A DNA stretch of 64,000 nucleotides, from contig NC_064035.1 of assembly GCF_932526225.1 (NCBI RefSeq), forward strand, positions 14,806,469 through 14,870,468. The letters run 5' to 3'. The position numbers and the translations under genes are program-made. This document shows positions 49,501 to 61,500 of this stretch, one piece after another. Origin of the DNA: Nematostella vectensis. Lineage: Eukaryota > Cnidaria > Anthozoa > Actiniaria > Edwardsiidae. Below the pieces are notes generated by a model. The model ran no database searches, was not told where the DNA came from, and saw only the letters and a list, made by a program, of their open reading frames with translations. Every line of letters starts with the position of its first letter. Position 1 is the stretch's first letter.

Positions 49501-52500
49501 ACAACCCTAGCTTTCTATAATTCGAACTCTCAAAATAAATTTAACCAATCTTGATTTCCTCTGGTGGTTTGAGTTATCAAGACTTGGCCGTGGTCAATTT
49601 AGAAATAAAATAAAAATAATAATCTAAAATAAATATTGAATTCATTTCCAAGGAGAGCTTTTTCTGTAAAGAGAGCTCAAAAGTCGTTGAAAGGGAAATA
49701 TTGAGATACTATCACAAAGACTGAACATCAAGACTGGCAATATGCAAGGGGAGCCAGTAAAGACTGTTTCTATAATCCTCTGAAGGTCCTTTGGTTAAGT
49801 AAAAAGCTTGTGATATAACCAGAGTAGTTACAAACCAGGTCTTATCTGATTTGTCAGTTGCATATGGGGATACTGTATTCCACTGGCTAATCCGCAGACG
49901 ACGCCATTATACTGACTACTTACCGTCTACTATGAGCTCCGCGGTGCAACTGCAACTCCCGGCAGGGTTACTTGCGCGACACGTGTACTCGCCCTCGTCC
50001 TCGATCGTCGCGCATGAGATACACAGTGCTACAACGTCTGGCTTTTCGTATATAAAGCGGAAACGAGATCCTTCCTTGATCTTGTCTCCGTCGACGAGCC
50101 ATTCTATTTCCGGTTCCGGTTCGCCTTCCACGCGACACTGAAGACGCACGGGATCCCCCACGTGAGCGTTTGTCGCTTCAAGCTTCTCGAGGAATTTTGG
50201 TTTGGCTGTAAAAGCAAAGTTTATCATGTAACGGTAATCTTCTGTTGAAGATAGCTGGGCAGCTTGGTTTTAACATGTTTTAATCTTCAACTTAAATTTA
50301 GAAATTTATCTACACATTTTTTTGTAAATACCAATAAAATTTGGAAATCTTTCCCGAGAAAGTGCAGAGGCTAAAATATGAAGAATAAAAGGAATTTTGA
50401 AATGCCAAGTACCCGAAACAATTGCGAACACAAAAATATAAATAAAAGCAAAAAAAAAAAAAAAAAAAAATATGATATTTGGAGTAGGCTCTATTTCGAG
50501 CCGTCGCTAGGCCTCATCGGCCCTAAAGTTTTAATGGTTAATGTAAATGGTATTTGTAATGTCTTAAAACTGAGCTTTTGTGGTATTCGAGAACATATCG
50601 TGCATAATTTCGCCAACGAAATCCCTGATGTTATAATCTAAATATTATCATCCCAGAAAAAGCATTTAACAAGATTAAGTCCATTTAAAATACTAAAGTA
50701 CTTGATTTGAATACGTAATCAAAGGATCAAAACAGGGAAAAAAGAATAATAAAAAGACGGCGGAGGAAGGAGGATAGGAAATGAGGCAGGTTGATTATAG
50801 AAAAAGCAATCGGTCCATATTGCAGTGACATAACCCAGCTACGCCAATAGTAATGTTACATACCTCTCCACCGCCTACTAGAAACTGGACCATTTCTATG
50901 GTCTTGAATTCCCGACGAAAACAATGAACGACTCATGAATCAAGACCTCTACTTTGTCCTATACGGAATGTTGAACCGAAGGGTTGAACGGATAAACAAG
51001 TAATGTTTTGTCAACGTGCGAAATTATTCGATGAATGCCATTTCAGTGTCGACGTTTTATCAATTTATTATAAAAACAGTGCGGGTCCCGGCACCCCAGT
51101 TATTTTGACATGCGTATTATTCAAAGCAGTGTCGCCGCACAATGGAGACCCCAAGAATCAATGCCCCCCTCTTGACGAGTTATTTGCGCGGTCCCAGAGC
51201 CTATTCATTTACGCCAGAACAACAAAGCGATCAACCTAGTGTGTTATTCTTACATAAAAGCCTGTCGTCCATGCGGAACGGCCATCAATTTTTCAATTGC
51301 ATATTTAGAGTGATTAACAAAACGAATAAAGTGGTCTAATTGGTGCATTTTCGGATAATGAGTTGGCGCGTTTCAGATTAGGAGTTAGACTTGCTCCAAG
51401 TCAACCTCAGAGTCAGTAATCGAGCGAAGCGGGATTAAATCAGCGAGCGATAATTTTTTTAAACAACTTTGAGAAAGTCTAATTAGGAGTCGGCATGTAA
51501 GTGAGTCAGGTACAAGTATGTAACACCATTAACTAAAACAGCTTAAAGTGTAACACCATTACAACACAAGTGCCAGAGAAACTGGCACTAGCAATTAAGA
51601 ACATAATCGATTGTTTGAATGCTAATCAGCTAGTTGTTTTCGTTACATCCGAATACCTGACGGCGTGACTATAGTTGTGTGACGGAGGCATAAACAGTTA
51701 CTAAAATTCCCTTTTTATCATAATAGTAACTAATGTAATAGCTGCCAGAGCAAACGGGTAAACAGTGTAAAAGTGTAAAGGGGTAAAAGTGTCCATAGCT
51801 CTTCTGCGTAAGAAGTGCTTATAAATATATTTTATCACGTTTCGGAATGTACACAAATACCAGGTCATTCGAAGCGTCTCTTTCACAAATTTAGATCTCG
51901 TTGATTTAAACTTCTGTAGTTTCATACTTTACAATTATTTCTATCGTATACATGCCATCACGAGCTATCAATAAAGAGATGCCCGCCCTTAACTGGTTTG
52001 TGTTATAAATGTAGAATAGAGATAAAATGTTTTATACTCGGTCAGTATGTTAGAGTATAAATACTATTAACAGGCGCGCACCCAGGATTGGCTGAGGGGT
52101 GGGGGGAGGGGGTATTATATGGAAAAGCATAGTATTTGAAGTTTCCATAATAAGAAATGGCCCACTTTTTGGGAAGAAAATAATTTAAAAATCAAACAGC
52201 TAAGGTTGATCTATATAAACTACTACAAGACTTCAAAATTCAGACTAAGATTATTATTTTTTAATAAACGAGAGCAGCTTAAAAAAAGCGGCTTCAAAAA
52301 CCGTTATAATATACAAAGAATAGTCAAGGAGGGATATTTACCTGGTTGAAGCTCAGAGAGTTTCTTGAGCTCCGGCTCCGAGGCCTCGGACGAGAGTGAA
52401 CCCGTAGAGCCGGCGAGTTCCTCGGGTAGTTGGAGTGTCTGCAGAATATGGGTGTCTTTCTGCTCGCCCACGAGCCAGGAGGCTGGGACCCAGCCTTCGC

Positions 52501-55500
52501 GGACATTGTCGTCGCCAGTCGTCTGCACGAAGAAGAGATCTTTGCCAGAGCGCAGCACACGAACGGGCTCTCCTCGGCTGATCAACACTTCTCGAGTTTC
52601 CTTCTCGATTGTGTCATCTTGGATCTGATAGGTCCCGCCCAACTCGATCCCCTACAAACACCAGAACCCTTAGATGTAACAACAGGGGGACTTTCTGTAG
52701 GAGCATGCGCTTTGAACACTATTAACACGGGCTCAAAATTATGCACCATTGTTGTTCGTAATTTCCTATTGCCCGAGAATCACCGAAGCATTTTTGTAAA
52801 CATTCCAAATTTTGTTCCCCACATTTTTTTCTGAAATAGCTTTATTTCACAACAATTTGAGCAAGTATAAATAAATTAAAACGATACAATAGCATAATTC
52901 AAAGAAAAGAACATTGGATCTTTACTCTAAAATCTGAAAGATCCCCAATAATGTAATATGTGCTTTTATTTAGAGAATATATCAGTATACACGTTTCTAT
53001 TACTGTGTATTGTGCAAATCAAATAAATAAATCCAATATCGCAAATTATCTAATAAACGACGGGGGCGTTTCTTGAAAACAGATCGTCCGAGGGGGGTTG
53101 GAGGCGTTTATTACAGAGGGGCGTTCATTAGAAACTATAAAAATATAACAAACCGAAGTGCAGTGGGGTATTAGAGTCAGGATCCGTTTAAATTATAGCC
53201 TGCGTGACAAGCGTTTCTTGACATTGAGCAAGTCTCACCCAATGTATATTACCGGAATTCACTTTGTTTTTAAACTGGGATGGAGAGAGTTAATCAAAAT
53301 GCATAAAATACTATCAATAATTTCGTCAGTGGATACGAATCATTGAACTATACGGCAGTCTTACCGAGTTCTCCGGGGGCTGAGGGGAGTCCGGGGGCGT
53401 GATCGCAACGTACTGCTTTTCCACCTCCGCGAAGATGTCCGAATAGGATGACGTCACCGTCTCCTTGACAGCGGTTACTAGGGGAGAAGATGGGTCTTCC
53501 GTGGGTTTGATGGGGATTTCGTAAGACTGCTTCGAGCTTAGCGTCAGTGAGATGGTTCCTGAGGTATTAAGAGAACATAGAACGATTAGAACGATTTTAA
53601 CGTGTAGTTCTCCACTTACACGGTGGCTCGTGTAATGTTCGGTGGCCGGTTTCACGAAGGATGTTTAAAGGAAAAACATAAATATCAGAAGAAAAACACG
53701 TAAATCTCACCTAAATCCATTTTGAGAAGTTTTTTAAGGTCGTAAACCCATGCTTCCTTGGACCATTCGGATTTCGTCTGACATAAAAAAAGCAGTAATA
53801 AATATTTGGTGTGACAATCGATTCTTCATAACAAGTTGTGCTCTTACTTCGAATGTGTGCAGCACCAGTGCGGTTGGCACTGAGCTTCCGACGAACACCA
53901 TGAAGTGTTTTGGCTCTCCTTCGACAGTCTCACACAGACCCACATTTGCGGTAGAGAGCTGTGTCACAAGAACATAGTAAAAACTCGTGGACATGGACAA
54001 TTTTTGGTAGAAACTTTTCTCAAAATATATCATTTTCAGATCAACAAACGCAAGTTGCAGAATCTATGTTATACATTTTGTTTTCGTCGTTTTGTTTTTA
54101 AAACTAGCCGCGAAAGCCAGATCACCTAGAATAAGTGTATATTTGGAACAAATTCTTTGAAACAGAAATGAGCTAAATGCTAAGAAACAGTTTAAGGAAG
54201 ACAAATCACTGTCCATGTGTCCTAACGTAGGACATCCCTATATTAGATTTTGGCAACGGGAGTGAAGACGACGGCACATACGTTAGATTTCTCTATCCAC
54301 TAAAAGGAAAAGTATGCTCCGTCAAAGGTCCCCATTATTAGGGATGAGAGAGGGCGCTTAGTTAAAGATAACATCGAAATCGAAACATGCTCACATACCT
54401 TGAGCACATTCTTGCAGATGTACTTGCGTCCGCCTTCTTTTCGCTTTGTGTTCACAAGGGCTTTTTCGAAGAGAAACAGATCGCGTTCTTTGCCTTTACC
54501 CCGTGCTCTTTCTTCCCAGAAAAGCACTTTTTCCTAATGGAGAAGGTAGAGGGCATTACTCTCGCATGGAACCTCAGGAATTTCGTATAAATCGGTAGCG
54601 AAACAGAGTGTTAATATTACTATTTGCAAAGTACATACGTGTCTTATTAGCTGGCCGAGATCTTCCAGAGGAACTTCCCCCTGAACACGAGGTAAAACTT
54701 TTATTAGTGATGACATCAAACAAAAGCAAAGAAAAACTTGAGTCAAAAGGTGTATAAAAACAAGAACGTCACGTCTAAAGACAGCTTACATTGTATTGTT
54801 CAATCAGGTGGTACTTGTGAATAGATTCCTCAGCTTTGCGTGGGATCGACACGACAATTTGTAATGCAGACTATAAGAAAACGGTAGATAAACGTGAGTA
54901 AATTTTCTAGAAATGCGCGTTACACTTATGGTAACTTCTTACCTCATAGCTTGTCGTCTGCACACTTGCTTTCACCGAGTACTTCAGCAGTTCCTGTAAA
55001 GCACGACGCAGTTATTAGTTTGGCAAATTTGTGGATCCAGTGGAGGTCCCGTGGGCTCAATAGAACCACCCCCTGAAAGCAAATCATACCTTGTCCTTTT
55101 AGGACAGGCAATCGATCGCTTATGAAAGCCGTTAATATAGTGGCATATTAAACCGCTTTTTTTTTTATAGATCCTGGACCCGATAATGTACATATTTCAT
55201 TTTTTTTACCCTCAACACGCGTCGGTACTCGTGCAGTCTTTGCGATGGCTTCAACAAATAGTCAGTGACGAAGTGCCGATCTTGGGTGTCCTCCTGGAAT
55301 TCCTGGAATAAAAATAAACAAACATTATTAGCAACATTCACAGTATCAATTGGGCATTCTACAGATTTGTGAGCATTACCTCCCAGAATTCTCGAACTTC
55401 TTCGTCTCCAAGCAGTTCATTCACGATTGGCCTTGTTTCTAGGAACTTCACGTACGTTTCAAGTTTTGTTTTCTGTTCAAATACAAGAAAACCATATGGT

Positions 55501-58500
55501 TATACACTGATGTTTAAAACGTCAAAAGCAAAAATTAGAAGCTGTTAAAAGGACGCTTGTATACTTACATGTTTAGAGAATATGGTGGGCACATCGTCTG
55601 CTTTAGCGGCCTCCAGGTCTGGTAGGAAGACCCTTGGGAAACAACATTTCAATTAATAACTTTATTCATTATCTTAGAAAGGTCTTTGTCATCTACCATA
55701 CCTTTCATGGAATTCGCAGATGTCACGAATGTTTGCAAAGAAAGTCTTTCTCTGATTGGCCAAACTGTCTGGAATATCATCAGCATCAACCTCGGCCAGG
55801 TGGTTCTTATAGCAAAGAGATTGTAACTCGTCTCACGTATTCATAATATTAACAATAACAACAACAACAACAATAATAACAATACTAATAATGGTAATCA
55901 CATTCAGACATTTACAGTGGGTACAAGCGGATACTTACTTGGACGACATATTTCAGATCTTCAACATATTGCCGTTCGCTTTCGATTAATTCGTCGATAA
56001 GAACACTGAAAAAACAGAACAAAGGAAATGCAACAATAAACGCTCACATAAAGAAAAGCTAAACAAATGGTAAGCTTAACCTTAGCTGGTTAATCCGACT
56101 CACTTTCTTTCTTGTAGTGCCTCCTTTCCTTTTGGGATCGGTTCTTTACCGCGGGTCTCCGGCTCAAGATAAAAGGCTGGCACCCAACCAACTGCCCCTG
56201 TGGTTTCCGAGGCAACCAGCCATGTCTCGGTATCGTTGTCGTCGAGGACGTCAATGACATCACCTTCGCGGATGCCCAACTCGCCGGGATTTCTCGGGGT
56301 GAAGTTACAGACTGACACAAAGCGTTTACTCTCCTCCTACGTAAAACAAAGGGCATAAGCTTCTATCATATGTATCAGGATATTTATCTAAAAATTAACA
56401 GGAATGCTTCCAACGATGAAAGTCCTAAACGTTATACCATGTCACTTAGATTTCCATGAATAAAACTCACGTAATTTGCAACTTACCACTTTTGGTCTGT
56501 CCATTGGCTCCGACCTACAGAAAGACAGATAAAACATTCAAGGTTACGAAGGTCAAGCTAATTGATTGTACGGATTGAGTTGTATTGAATAGATCGAGTT
56601 CCCCTATCTTCCAATCTTACAGTAAGCACATAAGCGACCTACCCATCACCGCCTCCCTTTTCGAGGCAGTTAGCGCGTACAAATCCGATCTCTGTACCAC
56701 GTGACACGCGTCGGACCAACAAAAACTCAGGCCGGCTGGTATCCAAGACTTCAACATGGTCTCCCTTCTGCAGGAACTTCTTCCCCGTCTCTTCAGACAA
56801 GAAATCACTAGTGGCTGTGTATAGCTTTAACGTCAAGACCTGAAAACACATTAAAGATGAATGTAAACAACACATTTACTCAAAGCCCTCTCATGGTTAG
56901 AATTTGGCTTTTGCGAACGTACCTCCTCGATTCGTGCTAGACCAGAACTTTTACGCTCTGGCTTTTGTACTCCCTTTATTGGCTTGAATTCGGGGCCTGT
57001 AACGATATAATGTTATTCTGTTAATTTGTTATGTTTATATGTTCGAGACATACAAACAGTACTAATACAGTGCACAGCCACCGTGTAATAAGAGTTCGCG
57101 GTGGGGCGCGCCTGCGCTACAAAATATACCTTCGACGAAAAGGTGTCCAACAGTAGTGTCCTGTCCAGCGGAATTCTTAGCGATGCACTTGTACACCCCA
57201 GAGTCTTTGTAGCCACCCTCAGTAATGAGTAGGGAATGGACCTCGCCCTCATGCAAGGCCTATAAACCAAAAAAATATCTTCAATACCGTATCTATGTAG
57301 TACCAAAAATATGTCAAAAATTCATACTCATTTCTCTTACATGACGTTTGGGAGTCTTGTTTCTTACCTTCATGTGGGGGTGACTGTTCGGGGTGATCTG
57401 CTTATCCTCTCGTAACCAGGTCACATCGGGCGTAGGGAACCCAATGACCCTGGCGTCGAACCTGGCTGCATCGCCATCCTTGATGGTTCTATCCTTGAGC
57501 AGAGCTGTGAAAACGGGGGCTTCCTCCTTGCGTTTGGCAGGCTTAGGAGCCGTCGCGGGCGCAGGTTTGCTGTCAGTGGTGTCCTCCTCCTCTGGGACAT
57601 CTGCAGGGGTTATGCATTAGCATTTATCGTTTGTCTCCAATTGTACTCTAATCAGTAAAACGGGGCTAGCTTTCACTTTAGGTAAAATGCCTTTCTCAGA
57701 AATTATAGCTTTTCTGCGTCTTTTTAGACCCCTTACCTTCCACTAGCAGCTCAGCCTGGCACGAGATGGTCCCTGCAGGGTTGGCCGCCACGCATCGGTA
57801 GTCGCCCTCGTCGTCCAGCGTCGCTTTCTTGATCAAAAGTGAATACAGTCCCGTCTCAGGTTCACTCACGAAGATGATTCGCTTGCTTTCGACAAGTTCC
57901 TTATCGTCTTTGTACCATACTACCTTCGGTTCGGGTCGTCCAGTAATCCGGACGTCGAAGTGAATGGTGTCGCCGTCCAAGACCTCACGATCCTTTAGTT
58001 CTTGTTGAAATTCAAGTGCGCAAATACTGTCACGTGATCGACGCCTCTCTATGCGGGCATTTCGATCAGTGGCTTCATCCGCGGAGGATTCCGAGTACGA
58101 TTCCTCGTCTTCTATTGAGAGTAGGAAAGGTGTAAGTAGATTGTAAATGAATCTTTAGAAGTATATCGAAAACAATATACAATCTTTTATAACACCCCAT
58201 TCAATTCTGTTAAGGGCCGCATGGAAACAGCGCCAGCATTGTCTTTCACTGCAAACCGGCCTTGTTTGTTTGATCACAAGATAAAAGGTTAGCAAAGTAA
58301 CCTCATCTTTAAATTTGGTGTGCAATACATCGCTTTTTTTCCAACAATGCTCACTTTTTTGCGTTTTTTTAAGCTTAAACCGAAAACTTCACTTTGACCA
58401 TACCTTCCACGAGGATCTCAGCACAGCACGAAGCGATGCCAAAGTCGTTTAGTAGCACACACTTGAATATCCCTTCGTCATCAAACGTGGCGGTTGCTAT

Positions 58501-61500
58501 CGTAAGTGTGTGCCTTGTGTCCTCGGAGGTTACTGTGAACCGCGGTCTGTCGCGGATCAATTCGTTATCTTTAAACCATTCGATTTTCTTGACCTGTTCA
58601 GGGCCAGAAATGACTTCAAGCATGACATCGTCACCGGAAAACACCTCCATGTTTGCCAGAGGGGTCACGATGCTTGGTTTAGCGCCGGAAGATTTCTTAG
58701 GTTTCGTGCCTCGAGTCTTGGGTGGAGAGCCATGTGTGGCTCCATCCTCTCCATCTGAGACCATTGCTACGGGAAAATAATTCTATTACATTTAACTGAA
58801 TTTAAGCAAGCCAGCGGGACGCTATATTCCGTGGCTTGCAACGGGAAAATTTATTTGAAGAGTGGATAAAATAATTTTAAATAAAAATAAGGCAAAAAAA
58901 TTGGAAAAAAAGAAATAGAATAAAACAAATTAAAATTTTGGCTATGGTTTCATCCTTGGTTTGCAAAACCAGGTCGTATTCGTCGAAACATATCTTCAGT
59001 TAGAGCTGAACTAGAACCAAATACTATCCAAAAAGCCTGCTTGTAAACCCCGGCGAATTGTATTTGTCTATTGCATTTCGTAAGAAAAACAAATCCAGAG
59101 AACAACCTGGGATCAGAAGTTTAAGAAATACTGAATAATGCCTTTTGGCACGCACACTTACAGACAAAACATTACAGACATAACACACTTCTTGTCTTAC
59201 CTTGTATCACTCTGTAAGAAAGAAACCTCGTAAACCGATTATGTTGTGGTTAAATCCACGCATTACTTACTCCGTTACTAATTGCTATTTAGGATTAACA
59301 CTTCGAAGATGACTTTCACTTACGTTCTACGGTGAGCAGAGCCTCGCAGTCGGCTGTTCCCGCCTTATTCGAGATTACACACATGTACAATCCCTCGTCT
59401 TTCTTCTCCACAGGCGAAATCTTCAGTGTACAGTGCTCTCCGTCTGATGACATCTTTATGCGCCCGCCATACTTGATGGTTTGCTGATTCTTGAACCAGC
59501 GGATGGACAGCGGTTGACTGCCAGTGGCGCGCACTTCCATGATAGCGGTACCGTTCTCTTGGACTGTGGTAGACTTGCATTGCTCCATGAACTCGGGTGC
59601 TACCTGAGACAATCTGCTGCCGCCGCTGCGATATTAAAAAATGTATTGTTTGATTTGTAAAAAGCGGCGTTTCAAGCTTGAAAATACCAGATTTACACAG
59701 GTTTTAATAATAGTGGCGGAAGTATAATATGAGATATCCCAATACAGCATCAAAGTCAATGTTTTTATCTTTTCTTGTGCACACGTACCGTATATTAGCA
59801 ATCTGTGGCACTTTAATGCGTTCTGAAAAACCAAAACAACAAATCAATCAGATAAGAAATAATGAATTTGGCGCTCACTTTACTAGCTTTACCTACCTTC
59901 TACCAAGACCTCACAGTCACAGCTGGTGGTTCCGGACGCGTTTGTCGCCACTACCTTATACACTGCTTCATCCTTGATAGATACGCCAAATATGGTCAGA
60001 CAATGCAAGTCTCCAGCGGCGATGATTGTGATGCGATGGTCATCCTGTAACGACATTACGAGCAACAGATTGTGAAGAAAAAAACGGTTTTGTTCCCAAA
60101 AAAAGTCTGGGAAATTCAAATGCGCCCAGTGTAAATAAGCTTTGTTTAAATAATATCTAGTATGCATGTAATCTGGAGTAATATGTCTTCTGATGCCTTG
60201 TGTAAATTGTAATAGAATATATGAAAAAAGCGGTCATACTCGAGTACTTTAGATTTGTTCGATTTCGGTTTTTTTCACTTAATGGGGCGCAGTTACCTCG
60301 AGTTTCTTGTCGTCTCGATACCAGGCCACCTCGGCTTTGTATTCTTGGGGTAGCTTTACATCCAAGCTCAAATTTTCTCCTTCTTTCACTTGCTTGTCGA
60401 TGAGCTCAGATGCAAACACTGGCTTTGGTGCCGGCGCTGTAAGCAACAATCAAGCGTTTTCGTTATTTTTTTAGCAGGGTGGAGCCAGATTGAGGCTATC
60501 GCATTCTTTTTTTATGTATACAGCATGTTCTATAGTCCATGAGGAGGCTTATCCAAAGTGTGATAGAAACGTCGAGTTACGCCAGGCTTGATAGGTATGG
60601 TAGGGTAGCCATGATTTATCTATCTAAGCGGATCAGGATAACACGGCTTCAAGCTACCGTTTAGGATCAGGGTTGGGGCAAACATACCTGGTTCACGTTT
60701 GCTAGGCTTAGAGACTTCTGTTTGGATTTTAGTGGGGGTGGGTTCAGCTGGTGCAGGCTCAACTTCAGTAGGCTCAGCGTCTAGTTCATCTTCTTCAACT
60801 ACAGGAGGTAAGAAGAAGGAGGAAGGATATACGCAATTCTACATCGGAATATAGCCTATATTCCTGGGGCAAGCAATGTTTTACTGTTTGCATTATTTTG
60901 CAAGATGCCTTGAAATGCTCCGTAAACACATACCCTGTGGTCAACCGTGCGAGCAACGCTAGCAATGCGCAGGCTGACTATACTATTTTACTTACTGTCG
61001 ACTATAAGTTCGGCCTCGCACGAGATGCTTCCATCATCATTCTCAGCAACACATTTATACACCCCGGCGTCTTCCCGATCAATGTCCATGATGACCAGGG
61101 AGCACTCTCCCACATCACCCTCCTCAATCCGGATGCGGTCGTCTTCCTCGATCATTCTTCGGCCAAGGAACCAATCAACGAATGGTTCAGGTGATCCATT
61201 GACTTTGACATTGAACCTGTACCAGCAAAACATTAGATAATGCTGAGCTTAATACACAAATAATAAGGGTTTGAAAATTTGTTTTTATAGAAAGCTACAT
61301 TCACAGAAGATCATGATATTTAGTGGTTCCCGCTCACCTTGCCGTATCGCCCTCCTTTAGTCGGCAAGTTTCAGGCTTCTGGACGAACACAGGTTCACCA
61401 GACTCCGCTGTTGGCTCATCTGGTGTCTGATCGGCCCTTGATGCAGTTTCCGGCAAAAGAGCTTCTTCTTCAACCGGTTCTTTAGCTGGTTCGTCCGCTG

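Larger units (their letters stand above)
46425..49923 (-). other. 3.5-kb intron holding an internal first exon candidate
   Basis: It contains G runs (46622-46637, 49212-49231), a 49-bp duplication (49264-49370) and the alternative ATG exon with promoter at 48387-48520. Nothing else is recognised. Confidence 0.55.
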
